Of a stretch of 64,000 nt of DNA, positions 24,501 through 33,115 are shown piece by piece. Numbering within the stretch: position 1 is the first letter of the stretch; each line of letters starts with the position of its first letter. The position numbers and the translations under genes are program-made. Source of the DNA: Rhinopithecus roxellana (Eukaryota; Chordata; Mammalia; Primates; Cercopithecidae); assembly GCF_007565055.1 (NCBI RefSeq), contig NC_044552.1, forward strand, positions 150,803,859 to 150,867,858. Reading direction: 5' to 3'. The notes under the pieces are model-generated. The model was not told the DNA's origin. It was given only the letters and a program-made list of their open reading frames with translations, and did not search any database.

Positions 24501-27500
24501 GTGTCAAAATAGATTTACCCCTAGGCACATGACCCTAGACTCCATTTAAGACACTTTGGGAGGTGGAAAATCCTATTAGTGTTCCGCAAAGATTCAGGGA
24601 AGCATAAACTTGGAAAAGTGCTGCTTACTTGTTATACTACTTTTCTGACACAATTAAAATTTTTCAAGTTTTCAAAACTAGTCAAAAAGAAAAAAGTACA
24701 TGAGATTGGGCGCCATGAATGCTGGATTCTCTTTCAGATTCATCTGTTACCAACTCCATGACTTTGGGGAGGTGATTTCACAACTTTTCTGTTTTTGAAA
24801 ACTAATATTAGTTCTGCGATCTCTTAAAAGAATAGAATTTGAATTAGCAATGACTCTCAGTCAGAACTCCTGTCAGAATCTCTGGAGAAGAGAAAGATGT
24901 TGTGGGAGAAAGAATATTCAGTGTTTTTATTGTTTTAATAACACAAATTATGTAACAGACAGCTTCACAAAATCTTCTAGGTAGGTGAGATGTACAGCTG
25001 ATAAGAGAAGGCACAAGAAGGTGGAGAAACACACGACACCCTCCAAATTCCTCCGGCCCCAGATTCTGTGTCCTGTGCTCACTTGGAGAACTAACTCACC
25101 TGCAGAAATGTCTTCAAAACAAAAGCCTGTTCCTCCACTTCACTGGCCATGATATGCAGACTGAGCTTTACCCCAAGTTTCTGTTTCATTGTTGCTGACA
25201 CCAACAGCAATAATGAATAAAAATTGCTATGCATCAACTTTACAGCTTCCCTTCTTCAAATGCACTTAGCACACATGACAATCACATGAGAAAAAAGGAG
25301 AGGCATTTTGGCTACAGAGTTTCCCAAGGGTGGGATTTTTTATGGGATAGCAAGATGGAGAACCTTGATGAAGTGATAGAAATAGTCGTGATACTAGTCA
25401 GGAGGGCTGGATTGGTTTTTACCCCGTTGGGTAAGGTTTCCTCTAAGCATGAAAGAGATGTCCTATGCCCTGTGCTTAAAGCCTCAACATAGGCACCAAG
25501 GGCGTGGGCACAAATGAGATATGCTCTTTATATTTATACCAGGGCAAAGTCGGGTAGAGACAGAGGAGCCAGGGCATCAGCCCATCCTATGTCCACGTCC
25601 GTCATGGGATGAGGGGCCTGTCATGCAACATTTGAAAATCTGGTCAGTGTATCAAGTCACAAGGAAAAGACATCAGGCAACCCCGTCCTTAGTCTAACAA
25701 GGATGGTTGTGAAGTTGTGACTCCATGAACCTAAATTCTACTGGCGTGGCCCTTAGTTTCCCCATGGCACCCTCTCCCAAGGGCTGCCCTGCCCCTGCGG
25801 AGGCATCTATGGAAGACATAGATCTTCTTCAGTCCCACCCAACTGTCCAGAAGAGAGCAGGTAACAGGCAACTCTGAAGCACAGGCAGGTTGAGAATCTC
25901 ACCTGTGGGGCCTGACTCACCTGCTCAAGTTACAGAATCAAGGCACGTATACAACTGAAATCAGGAACCCTCTCCCCCAGCGGCCATCACTGAAACCGCT
26001 GCTCCACTTGGAGACAACTGCTTGCCCCTTTTCCTTTTACCTTGGCTGGGAGTCTGGCCAAATACCAGCGATGAGATCAGGTTGCCCCACACACCAGATG
26101 ACTGGAATACAAGGAAGAAGATGCCGAAATACTGGTTCACCACGTCTTTGCCGCGTTTTCCCGCCTTCTTTGCATGCATGTTTCCCACGATCGTGAGGTA
26201 TGTGCTCTGTGCAGACCACAGCGGGGCGGCCCCAAGCCCTAGCAGTATGGAGGTGGGGATCAAAGTGTACCTGTGGGTAAAAGGCAGACCCACAGCACCG
26301 CCTGTGACAGGAGACACAAGCCCATCGCACCCGTGTCCCTGTGGTTCTTTAGTCTATCTGGGAGAAGGAAACGCCGCCTGGCCCATTGCAAGCACGGTAA
26401 TGGGTGTTGCTGGTTGGATGGATGGATTCACCATTAGACTCAGATAAATGAGCAAAATCAGTGCATTTTCCAGCTCAGATTGATTTGCAAAAGTGAAATT
26501 GAAGGCGACTGAGGCTCCTTGTATTGGATGCGACCACAAACAACACGATGAGGAGCACAAGGAAGGCCAAGGGACAGCCCCAGTTAAAAAGACCAAGTGA
26601 CCAGCTCGGGCCTTGGCGGCGGGGTGCTGTGTGAGACTCTGCAGCTACTGGAAAAAAGGACATGCAGCCGTCATCAGCAGCACATCCTGGGTCACAACCA
26701 GCATCCCTGGAAGATGCTCCATGGCTGTGTTCCTGGGGCCTGGGGTGCAGCCCAAAGCGCTCAGAGCTTGGTCTCTGTGGTCCATCTCACCAGGGAGCAG
26801 GGTGGCCTCCCATCCCTGTGACCTGCCCTGGCCATACCCACCTCCTAATGGTGGGCGAGGTGCAGCTTTTGATCCATTGGTGACATCTGCCTAGGTGCCC
26901 ACGAGACCCACCCTCTGCATTGGAGTTATAGTCCCCTGTGTTACTGGAACCCTCGCCCAGCCAGGGGAGCTGAGGATCAGGATGGATCCCAGGGAGAGGC
27001 CAGCATCAGAGATTGGGAGGAGGAGATGGAAGCAGTGGGGGGCACAGAGGAGCCTTGGTGAGAAGACAGTAAGGAAGCCCAGCACCGTCTGTCACCAAAG
27101 CGAGGCGGGGGTGCAGGGGCAGCAGAGCTCATTTTAAAATGCCTGCAGTGAACAGTAATCAGGTGCAAATGCAAGTCGTGTGCAGAGTGAACATCCCTAG
27201 CGTGGGGAACGGCCGGGGCGGGGTGGGCAGGGGGTGGGGGCTGCGTACCAGCTGGCGAAAAAGTTGCCCACGGAGAAGGCCACGTAGCCACACATGGAGA
27301 GGATGATGGTCCCCTTGCAGCCCAGCCTCTCAATGAGGAGCGGTGGGAGGAACATGGAGGACAGGAGCATGCCTCCGTAGAGGGTGCTAAGTGCTGTCAC
27401 ACCCAGGCCCTCCTCGCTGTACAGGCTGCTCTGTGGGAACAAAGCCAGCCCTGTCAGAGCACGGGATGGACACAGTGGGATGAGGCACCAGCAGGTCCTC

Positions 27501-29026
27501 AGTGTCGCCCAGGCTGGAGGCTGCCACAGCTCCCAGGAACCACCAGCCACACGCTTGCTGCCCTGGGAGCCTCCTCTGCAGCTGGTGGGAGGAAAGTGCA
27601 GGTGAATTTGGAATAAAGCAGTTAGTGTGTCTAAACATCAGGGAGGGAAGGCCCGGCACCCCTGTGAGTGCTTGTGCTGAGGCTGGATGGCTGTGAGAGC
27701 TGCTCACGCCTCTGTGGACGCCTGCCTGAATCTCAGCTGAGAACAGGACAGTGTGGCAAGACGGGGCTGGAGACTCTGCCAGAACTGGTCTGTGAGGGGC
27801 CTGCATGCTCCCGGGGAATGGAAGGGGTCCTTCAGCCCATGGGGAGGCCCCAAGGATACGAAGCAGGTGAGTGCGCATGAATGATTTCTTCCTTCAACAA
27901 ATATCCATCGCCCACCTCTGAGTGCCTGTCACTGTCTGAGGTTCGAGGATGGACCAGAGATGTGGCCTTTGTGTCCTGGAAACTGCAGGCTGCTGCCACT
28001 GGTGGAGATGACATGGGCAGGCACACGCAGCCATGAGGGTGCTGGTGCCGCACCCCAACCTGGGCTCCAGTGACCTCCAAGATGAGAGTTGAATGAGAAC
28101 TTGGAGGCCTGCAGCCAGAAAGGGTGAGAGGAGGTGGCAGCTGCAGGGGAGGTGCCACAAAAGAGTGTCCTTGGTCCTTGGATGAGGGGACCTAGTCCAG
28201 ACCAGGGTGAGGACTCATAAGAACTCTCTGGCTTGAGGCCCTGTCTTCTCACTGGGGCTGCTTATCTCTGAGGAGGGAGCCTGGGGATGCATGTGCCTTG
28301 TTGGGGCCTGAGAGCGAAGCCAACCGCATGGAAGTCTTGGGATTCTTGGAGAGAGGTGGCCTCAGCTCCTACGCATGCTGGGGCACAGTCATTCCTGAGT
28401 CACTTCTATCTGAACACTCTGTGTTGCTCACGCCAGTCCTGACTAGCAGAGACAGCTGTCCCGGAGAGCATGATGTAAGGAGCTCAAAATATAGAGACCA
28501 TGTTGTCAAAGTTCACAGTTTTGCTTAGAGTAAGCTTGGAATCTATAAGGTCTAGTGATATTTGATAAATTCACTTGGCTGCCCCTAACCACAAAGCCAA
28601 GGGCATGCAATCATATTCACAGTGACTTTTCCCATGTCTCCTTTTAACCACCCAAAGGCAAAGAATGTCCCAACAAATCACGATCCCAAGACCCCTGCTG
28701 TCCAGAGCTCTCTAAGAGCAACGCACACCTCATTGTTGTCCAATCCTATTGAGACGTGAGTGGGAACTGCTCACTGGAGGACTGCATCTGAGAACCACTG
28801 TTTGTTTTAGAGGATTTGGTGTGGAGTGAAAAAGAAATACCAGGTGAATTAGATTTTTCAAATTTCCAATTCATTATTGTCTGTGACCACGGGGATTCTT
28901 GGAGGCCAAGAAGTTCAGGTAACTTGACTGTACACATACCTGCAGGTTCTGCAGACCTCCATAGGCTGTAAAGAGAAGCAGGAACCCAAAGGAAACAACA
29001 AGGACATTCCTTAGACTTCTGTCCAT
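6272..29026 (-). CDS. UNC93A: UNC93A, complete spliced coding sequence (8 coding exons)
   Basis: The spliced product is 457 aa, the length I recall for human UNC93A. It belongs to the UNC-93 family of MFS-like multi-pass membrane proteins. The worm relative UNC-93 is a potassium-channel regulatory subunit and UNC93B1 traffics Toll-like receptors, but the transport or regulatory role of UNC93A is not established. Coding exons, as the transcript runs: 29026-28940, 27430-27249, 26270-26041, 24362-24237, 18392-18178, 16053-15918, 14367-14236, 6537-6272. Their lengths of 87, 182, 230, 126, 215, 136, 132 and 266 nt sum to 1374. Every junction is GT-AG and phase-compatible, and no internal stop or frameshift is seen. 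Roughly 11-12 hydrophobic segments are spread along the protein, with one N-glycosylation sequon (Asn190-Ser-Thr) in a loop. Trp151 is a normal tryptophan codon. Identification rests on recall of the human protein. Exon limits come from reading splice sites directly. Confidence 0.97.
6698..7175 (-). mobile_element. solo LTR, ERV1 (MER4-group-like), in UNC93A intron 7
   Basis: Read on the minus strand, the segment ends with an LTR-type terminus (TCGGGGTTCA). It contains an AATAAA (plus-strand tttatt near 6740) and a TATA-like TATAAAACC (plus-strand 'gggttttata' near 6830). The sequence resembles class I solo LTRs with 'cttgggcacat' and 'gtctccctaaaatgtataaa' blocks. No internal ERV sequence flanks it. 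The exact subfamily and upstream edge are uncertain. Confidence 0.55.
9460..10363 (+). mobile_element. ancient L1 3' region fragment
   Basis: The segment ends with 'cttttctgtaaatctaaaac' followed by an A-rich 'caaaataaag', as in 3' ends of old L1 (L1M) families. Upstream, 'aagtaaatacatcggggaga' also resembles an L1M 3' UTR. It is strongly diverged, carries no ORF, and its limits are approximate. Confidence 0.5.
11222..11515 (-). mobile_element. AluS-type element
   Basis: This is a full-length Alu in reverse orientation. It starts with poly-T, then 'gagacagagtcttgctctgt', and ends 'gagccaccgcacccggcc'. Several CpG positions have decayed, so it is older than AluY. It lies in the same orientation as UNC93A in intron 7. 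Confidence 0.93.
12908..13010 (-). mobile_element. partial Alu fragment
   Basis: Only about 100 bp of a reversed Alu are recognisable ('gagtgcagtggtacaatctt' through 'cctcccgagtagctga'), with no poly-T end and no distal arm. It is truncated and diverged. Confidence 0.75.
14236..14367 (-). CDS. UNC93A: UNC93A coding exon 7 (residues 326-370)
   Basis: The acceptor is CCCCCAG at 14374-14368 and the donor GTGAGT at 14235. The exon encodes two membrane segments, AVTHLSCMIALLLW and AVFFVFSGLWGVADAVW, followed by QTQNN. A composite 9/13-bp tandem repeat lies about 90-200 nt upstream of this acceptor within intron 6. Confidence 0.95.
14455..14569 (-). repeat. composite minisatellite of 9-bp and 13-bp units in intron 6
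   Basis: On the minus strand the tract is built from a 9-mer like TTGAGATGG and a 13-mer like TTCCAGAGGATGG. Each begins TT and ends in a GG or near-GG. About six short and four long units alternate. It lies about 90-200 nt upstream of the UNC93A exon 7 acceptor. Confidence 0.8.
15165..15270 (+). mobile_element. MIR element
   Basis: 'cttgggcaagtccctccact' followed by 'ctctgtaaggggacac' and 'cacagggcggctgtgaag' follows the MIR core order: 'gggcaagtcactt', then 'tctgtaaaatgggg', then 'agggttgttgtgagg'. Confidence 0.65.
15918..16053 (-). CDS. UNC93A: UNC93A coding exon 6 (residues 281-326)
   Basis: The acceptor is CCCCAG at 16059-16054 and the donor GTAGGT at 15917. The exon encodes SYVTCALGIQFVGYV, a membrane segment rich in small residues, then a short polar turn (YGKVSQYTGR) and the start of the next segment (VVLYVLG). 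It ends one base into the Gly326 codon. The valine after YTGR is alanine in human as I recall it. Confidence 0.95.
17117..17410 (+). mobile_element. AluS, outer member of a nested Alu pair in intron 5
   Basis: This is a full-length plus-strand Alu with an A-rich tail. The sequence before it (gaaaactagagg, about 17103-17114) reappears only after the following AluY (about 17753-17764). One target-site duplication therefore brackets both elements, and the AluY probably landed in this tail. Confidence 0.9.
17411..17751 (+). mobile_element. AluY (Old World monkey type) with long A/G tail
   Basis: It carries 'ggctcaagcctgtaatccca' and 'gagatccggccactgcactc', variants I associate with cercopithecine AluY lineages, and has few changes at CpG sites. 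Its tail has drifted into GAAA/GGAAA repeats of about 50 bp. Confidence 0.9.
18178..18392 (-). CDS. UNC93A: UNC93A coding exon 5 (residues 209-280)
   Basis: I found this exon by reading the minus strand around 18170-18400, since its open frame is too short to stand out. It has a TTTCAG acceptor at 18398-18393 and a GTATGA donor at 18177. It finishes membrane segment 6 (SGVLAVLTIAAFL), encodes a charged cytosolic-type loop (QRESEGEKK) at the middle of the protein, then membrane segment 7 (LCLLILLPLYSGLQQGF) and ends SSEYTR. The central charged loop splits the protein into two halves of about six segments, as in MFS-like proteins. Confidence 0.94.
18835..19020 (+). mobile_element. old L1-related fragment
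   Basis: 'gcgatggaatgttgtgcatt', then 'aaaagaagctctttgtacac' and 'agagtgcgctaccacttg' resemble 3'-region sequence of old L1 families ('tggaacattatgcag', 'tatagtatgctaccatttg'). Heavily diverged. Confidence 0.45.
19175..19480 (+). mobile_element. Tigger-like DNA transposon remnant
   Basis: 'ggggttcattccaagccccc' and 'agtggatgcctgaaacc' near the left end, with 'ggaattttccacttaagg' and 'ctgcaggtcactgaa' near the right, match the order of blocks in nonautonomous TcMar-Tigger elements. The exact family is uncertain. Confidence 0.5.
21194..21428 (+). mobile_element. nonautonomous hAT-type DNA transposon
   Basis: The element begins CAGGGGCCAGCAAACTATGG and ends with a related inverted terminus (ggctgccagcccctac), giving terminal inverted repeats of about 15 bp. 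The interior 'aataaagttttattggcac' is typical of this medium-reiterated family. Length is about 235 bp with no ORF. Confidence 0.65.
23098..23168. repeat. (TA)n/(TG)n-type microsatellite
   Basis: About 70 bp of alternating A/T with interspersed G and C ('atatatacatatatac', 'tgtatgtgtgtatatac', then (AT)n and CACAC). It abuts the poly-T end of the next Alu. Confidence 0.85.
23169..23469 (-). mobile_element. AluS-type element in UNC93A intron 4
   Basis: This is a reversed full-length Alu: poly-T, 'gagacagagtcttgctctgt', then through to 'gtgagccaccgcgcctggcc'. It has moderate divergence, including changes at several CpG sites. Confidence 0.93.
24237..24362 (-). CDS. UNC93A: UNC93A coding exon 4 (residues 167-209)
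   Basis: The acceptor is TTCACAG and the donor GTACGT at 24236. The exon encodes a hydrophilic, Cys- and Thr-rich loop with the sequon Asn190-Ser191-Thr192, likely exposed outside the cytosol. It then begins membrane segment 6 (QQLVYTLLGIYTG). It is short at 126 nt and joins exon 5 within the Gly209 codon. Confidence 0.93.
24363..26040 (-). other. UNC93A: UNC93A intron 3
   Basis: This 1.7-kb intron shows a weak MIR-like stretch near 24720-24830 ('caactccatgactttgggga' then 'ggtgatttcacaacttttct'). I see nothing else classifiable. Confidence 0.6.
26041..26270 (-). CDS. UNC93A: UNC93A coding exon 3 (residues 90-167, includes Trp151)
   Basis: The acceptor is CACAG and the donor GTAAAA. The exon encodes membrane segment 4 (about 91-117), a basic loop (HAKKAGKRGK, 122-131) and membrane segment 5 (about 137-160). 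By my count the tryptophan in SSGVWGN is residue 151, the position of a common nonsense allele in humans. It is TGG here. Several loop residues differ from human as I recall it (for example Ser112 and Lys124), consistent with a monkey orthologue. Confidence 0.95.
26271..27248 (-). other. UNC93A: UNC93A intron 2
   Basis: This intron is just under 1 kb. I recognise no repeat, and the open frames in it on both strands show no family similarity. Confidence 0.7.
27249..27430 (-). CDS. UNC93A: UNC93A coding exon 2 (residues 30-90)
   Basis: The acceptor is CACAG at 27435-27431 and the donor GTACGC at 27248. The exon encodes the SSLYSEEGLG stretch followed by two hydrophobic segments (about residues 41-61 and 67-89), the second and third membrane passes. 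Ala-Leu-Ser-Thr-Leu-Tyr-Gly-Gly and the following Met-Leu-Leu-Ser-Ser are characteristic of UNC93A. The exon ends two bases into the Trp90 codon. Confidence 0.95.
27431..28939 (-). other. UNC93A: UNC93A intron 1 (between the first two coding exons)
   Basis: This 1.5-kb intron contains an L2/MIR-like stretch near 27888-28010 ('ttccttcaacaaatatccat' followed by 'gagtgcctgtcactgtctga', the pattern of an old repeat consensus). Otherwise unclassified. Confidence 0.6.
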
Positions 29027-29034
29027 CGTGCTGG
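28940..29034 (-). CDS. UNC93A: UNC93A coding exon 1 (residues 1-29)
   Basis: The start codon is at 29026-29024 on the minus strand, and 29 codons run to a GTATGT donor at 28939. The peptide begins MDRSLRN and continues into a hydrophobic first membrane segment (about residues 8-26). Eight bases of 5' untranslated sequence precede the ATG. Immediately before them is a 'TTTTCAG' acceptor-like site (29037-29035), so this exon probably has an upstream noncoding exon that I could not locate. The exon closes in phase 0. Confidence 0.93.
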
Positions 29035-29634
29035 CTGAAAACATCAATCATCAGTGGACATGTACATTTGTAGCTCCCTAAAAGAAACCAATTGAGGCAC
29101 AGGAAAAACAGTCAGTACCAAGAAGTCCCATTCTCTCTTTCATCTGAGCTAGAGGTGAAATGTTAGAGGTGTGTTAGTCATTAAACCTGTCACTCGTTAA
29201 TGAACTCGGTTATCACTGACCCCATGAAGCACAAGGGAGCGCTGCTACTCATTCACCTTCTCTGTGATCCGCAACATCCACTTTCTATGGGGCAAAAGAT
29301 CATGACTCTTACCAGCCTCTAGGTAATGGTGCTTTTTTCCTGTTAAATTCTAATAGACATGGTCCAGATGGTAAAGTCATACATTTCACTTTTTACACGT
29401 GTATAGAATAGAACCTTTCACAGTACAAGAAACTGTCAGAAATTGTCAGTGGTACAGAATGTGAACTTCAGTCTTAAAGAACAAGGCATAAATGTCAACT
29501 TCAAGATACATAGTTCAACTTCTGAAGAAGCGCTAATGTGATTATAAGATCCTAGGGCCAAAGTCTTCGTATTGCAAAGACTGTATGGTTTCACAACACC
29601 ATACAGCAATTATTAAAAGAAAAAAAGACTTACA
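29035..29634. other. interval between UNC93A first coding exon and the ERV LTR
   Basis: This AT-rich sequence of about 600 bp should contain the start of the UNC93A 5' region or another 5' UTR intron. The acceptor-like site at 29035-29037 favours an intron. No clear TATA box or CpG-rich promoter is visible. Confidence 0.4.
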
Positions 29635-30097
29635 TGAGGATAAGGGAGGAGACCACTCTTCATATCGTCTTATGCTCAATTTCTGCCTCCAAAGAAAGAA
29701 GTAAAACCTAAAGGCAGAAATGAAATCCACAGGCAGACAGCCCGGCGCCACACCCTGGGCCTGGTAGTTGAAGATTGACCCCTGACCTAATTGGTTATGT
29801 TATCTATAGATTACAGGCATTGCATAGAAATGCACTATGAAAATCCCTATCCTGTTTTGCTCCGATCTAATTACCGGTGCATGCAGCCCCCAGTCACGTA
29901 CCCCCTGTTTGCTCAATCGATCACAACCCTCTCACACACACCCCCTTAGAGTTGTGAGCCCTTAAAAGGACAGGAATTGCTCATTCGAGGAGCTCGGCTC
30001 TTGGGACAGGAGTCTTGCCGATGCCCCCAGCTGAATAAACCCCTTCCTTCTTTAACTCGGTGTCCGAGGAGTTTTGTCTGTGGCTTGTCCTGCTACA
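29635..30097 (+). mobile_element. complete ERV LTR (LTR2/HERV-E-like), 5' LTR of a degenerate provirus
   Basis: The LTR begins TGAGGATAAGGG and ends CTGCTACA, 463 bp with TG...CA ends. It contains a TATA-like 'ccttaaaagg' (about 29960) and a poly-A signal AATAAA (about 30035) before 'ttctttaactcggtgtc'. A tRNA-Glu-type primer-binding site follows within 6 bp. Length and primer site fit the HERV-E/LTR2 group, but the subfamily name is from memory. It points away from UNC93A. Confidence 0.82.
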
Positions 30098-30102
30098 TTT
30101 CT

Positions 30103-30121
30103 TGGTTCCCTGACTGGGAAG
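30103..30121 (+). other. retroviral primer-binding site, tRNA-Glu type
   Basis: TGGTTCCCTGACTGGGAAG directly after the LTR is complementary to the 3' end of tRNA-Glu, with one mismatch to the standard TGGTTCCCTGACCGGGAA. This places the element in a Glu-primed class I group. Confidence 0.8.
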
Positions 30122-30740
30122 TGAGGTGAATGGTAGATGATCAAGGCAGCTCAAGCTGGAACATCCCTGCGGGGGACTCCAACCAGCCCAAGTGACGCGG
30201 ATCCTGAGAGCGCTCCCCGGTAGGCATTTGCCCCAGTGGGACACCTCGCCAGAGCAGTATGTGGCAGGCCCCCGTGGAGGATCAACGTAGTGGCTGAACA
30301 CTGGGAAGGAACAGGCACTTGGAGTCTGGACATCTAAAACTTGGTAAGACTAGTCTTTGAAACTTGCCCACTCCATTTGAGTGGAAGCGTGGCCTGATCA
30401 CCTACAGCGTGCCTTTATCGGCGCTTTGGTTTTGGTTTTGATTTGGTTTGAACTGCTTGACAGGGTTGGTCTTGGGAACTTGCCTACTCCATTTGAGTGG
30501 AAGTGTGGCCTGATCACCCACGGTGTGCCTGTACCGGCATTTGGTTTTTGTTTTTGACTTGACTTGGATTGCTTGATACTTTGGTTTTGGTTTTGACCTG
30601 GCTTGGATTTCTTGATACTCTGATTTTGGTTTTGATTTTGGTTTGGTGTAAACTACAAAAGTGTGTGTATGCCCTTTTTACCCATTCTTTGTTTTGTGGT
30701 ATGTGTGTGGTGTGAGCGTGGTGTTTTGTCTAGAGGAAAC
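30122..30740 (+). other. ERV 5' leader
   Basis: This noncoding leader lies between the primer-binding site and the gag start. A block of about 110 bp recurs: 'aacttgcccactccatttga' near 30361 and 'aacttgcctactccatttga' near 30478, each followed by 'gtggcctgatcacc'. The leader is also rich in GGTTTTGGTTTTGA runs (30420-30650), a T/G-rich low-complexity tract. Confidence 0.65.
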
Positions 30741-31020
30741 ATGGGTGAGGCACAAAGTAAGCCCACCCCACAAGGAACTATGTTGAATATTTTCAAGAAA
30801 AGGATTTAAGGGAGAATGTGGAGTACTATGACACCAGGAAAACTTAAAACTTTGTGTAAGATAGACTGGCCAGCATTAGAGGTAGGTTGACCATTAGAAG
30901 GAAGCCTGGACAGGTCCTTTGTTTCAAAGGTATGGCACAAGGCAACCTGTAAGCCAGGGAACCCAGACCAGCTTGTTTTAGATCCCCTGCCCCTAACACA
31001 CGGTGGCTGAGAGATCAGCA
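30741..31020 (+). pseudogene. ERV gag matrix N-terminus, broken
   Basis: The ATG at 30741 is followed by Gly (MGEAQSK...), the arrangement used for N-myristoylation of gammaretroviral matrix proteins. The frame ends at a TAA at 30807 after 22 codons. Downstream sequence keeps a gag-like composition in shifted frames up to the purine repeat. Nonfunctional. Confidence 0.6.
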
Positions 31021-31034
31021 GCATAACTGGCTGG

Positions 31035-31252
31035 CAGAGGCAAGGAGAGACCAGCAAAGAGAGAGAAAGCAAAGAGACAGAAAGGAAAAGAGGCAAAGAG
31101 AGAGAGAGATGAAGAGACAGAGAAGAAGAGACAGACAAAGAGGGAGTCAAGGAGAGAGAGAGAGAGAAAGACAGAGGCAGAGAGAGAGAGGAAGAGACAG
31201 AGGCAAAAGGAAAGTCAAAGAGAGAGAGACAAAGTCAGAGAGAGAGAGAGAG

Positions 31253-31327
<75 letters not shown>

Positions 31328-31328
31328 G
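31035..31328 (+). repeat. polypurine tract: GAGA/GACAGA then (GAAA)n
   Basis: About 200 bp of GA-rich degenerate repeat ends in an (AG)n run and roughly 18 perfect GAAA units (about 31254-31326). It lies where a gammaretroviral gag would encode its matrix/p12 region, so it may be an expanded purine-rich part of the ERV. Confidence 0.9.
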
Positions 31329-32072
31329 ATATACAAGTAGTTAAGAAAAAAAAAGTGTACCCTATTCCTTTAAAAGCCATCTATACCAATTCTACATTGG
31401 ACAAAACAAGGTCTTATTAATAGCAAAGGATAATTAAAATCCCAACCTTACAAGGTTTTCAATAAAAGTAAAGTTTGCTGAAAGTTAACAGTGTAACATG
31501 CATTACAGTAATTCTATTCTTGTGGCCTTTAAATAGTCTAGTCCACAGACACACACACACAAAGTTTCGTTTTGGAAAAAAAAAGATTATCATCTTCGGA
31601 AAAAAAAGGGAAAAAAGAGGGGGCCGGAATTTATATAGAAAGAGTGTTACATGGTAAATTCTTGTCCTGAAATAAATTAACTGGTTGTTTAAAGAAAGAA
31701 ATGTTTGTAATAAGTCAGAAAGTTAAGGCATGTCAAAAAATTGCCTGTAAAAATCGTGAGAGAAAAAAATGATATAAAAAAGTGTTAAAAAAAGAATGTA
31801 TGTAAAAAATGTTGTATCATTTAAAAGTAACTAGGCTTCCTGAATGTAAAACTATAAAAAAAAAAAAAAACAGCTTATGTGTAAGGGGTATAAGAAAAGC
31901 AAAATATACCTTTGGTAAAAAGATTGTAAGGAGGCACAAGAATGTGCATTTTTACCTTCATAAAAAGTTAAAAAAAATTATTGTTTTGAAGGTTTAAGCA
32001 AGTTTTAAAATGTTAATTGGAAAGAACATTCTGTGTATAAACATATTAGCTAAAGTTAAAGAAGTATCATCC

Positions 32073-32347
32073 GGCCGGGCGTGGTGGCTCAAGCCTGTAA
32101 TCCCTTTGTGAGGCCGAGACGGGTGGATCACGAGGTCAGGAGATTGAGACCATCCTGGCTAACACGGTGAAACCCCGTCTCTACTAAAAAATACCAAAAA
32201 CTAGCCGGGCGAGGTGGCGGGCGCCTGTAGTCCCAGCTACTCGGGAGGCTGAGGCAGGAGAATGGCGTGAACCCGGGAGGCGGAGCTTGCAGTGAGCTGA
32301 GATCCAGCCACTGCACTCCAGCCCAGGTGACGGAGCGAAAAAAAAAA
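32073..32347 (+). mobile_element. AluY with target-site duplication, small internal deletion
   Basis: It is flanked by AAGAAGTATCATCC at 32059-32072 and 32348-32361. The usual 'cccagcactttgggaggcc' is shortened to 'ccctttgtgaggcc', a loss of roughly a dozen bases in the left arm. It carries 'ggctcaagcctgtaat' and 'gagatccagccactgcac'. Confidence 0.93.
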
Positions 32348-32789
32348 AAGAAGTATCATCCAATTTTTCTGTGAACTGGACATTAAAGTAAAAGCATAAC
32401 AGGTTTTTCTTAAAGCACCAAGCTGCTCTTTAGCAAAAATTATAAAAGGTTAAAATGAGTTTATAAAATCTTACCTTATGGTCAAACATTAAAAATTAAG
32501 TAAATATGTCTACAAGGTTTTATTAAAATTAGGTTTAACATTAATAACACACTAATATAAAGATAAAATTTAGCTTATCTGGTATAAAAATCATACGAGA
32601 AGCATTGTTAAAAGTAAAATGGTACTTGGCTTTCTTTGGTTTAAAAACTAATAAAAACAGGTGCTAAAGGAAATTTCTCAGTAAAAAGGCACTAAGGACT
32701 ATAAAGTTCACTGCCAAGGTCCCCACATTTAAAAGAAAAGATCAATTTCTAAAAATTATATACTTGGTTTTTCTTCCACTTTCCTTTCT

Positions 32790-32790
<1 letters not shown>

Positions 32791-32856
<66 letters not shown>
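32791..32856 (+). repeat. (CA)n microsatellite followed by poly-A
   Basis: About 18 CA units run directly into about 29 A residues, just upstream of the integrase remnant. Confidence 0.95.
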
Positions 32857-32858
<2 letters not shown>

Positions 32859-32859
32859 A

Positions 32860-33115
32860 GTCTTTAGCCCATGTACCACCCCGAGAATTTCCAGTAAACC
32901 AGCACCAGCCTGAAAATCACGTTCTCATCGAAAGGTGGAAAGAAGAAAAACTTGAGCCAGCCTGGGAAGGACCCTACCTTGTGCTGCTAACCACCAAGAC
33001 TGCTGTTCACACAGCAAAAAAGGGATGGACTCATCACACCCGAGTCAAGAAAGCGCCACCCCCTCCAGAGTCATGGGCCATAGTCCCAAGGGAAAACCCT
33101 ACCAAACTGAAGCTA
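32860..33115 (+). pseudogene. ERV pol remnant: integrase C-terminal domain
   Basis: The plus-strand reading contains a tryptophan-led WEGPY-type motif followed by Val-Leu-Leu-Thr-Thr and Trp-Thr-His-His-Thr-Arg-Val-Lys. This is the pattern of the GPY/F SH3-like end of gammaretroviral integrases. The rest of integrase is absent. A 152-bp tandem duplication starts within this end. Confidence 0.65.

Larger units (their letters stand above)
31329..32869 (+). other. A-rich noncoding ERV-associated segment
   Basis: The sequence is A/T-rich with many A runs and no long frame. It is interrupted by an AluY (32073-32347) and ends in a CA repeat and poly-A (32791-32856). It lies between gag start and integrase remnants, so about 5 kb of the expected gag-pro-pol order is missing or replaced. 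Its origin is unresolved. Confidence 0.5.

Noticed and set aside
31109..31420. Lys/Glu/Arg-rich plus-strand frame and Phe/Leu/Ser-rich minus-strand frame
   Set aside because: Both are translations of the GAAA/GAGA microsatellite.
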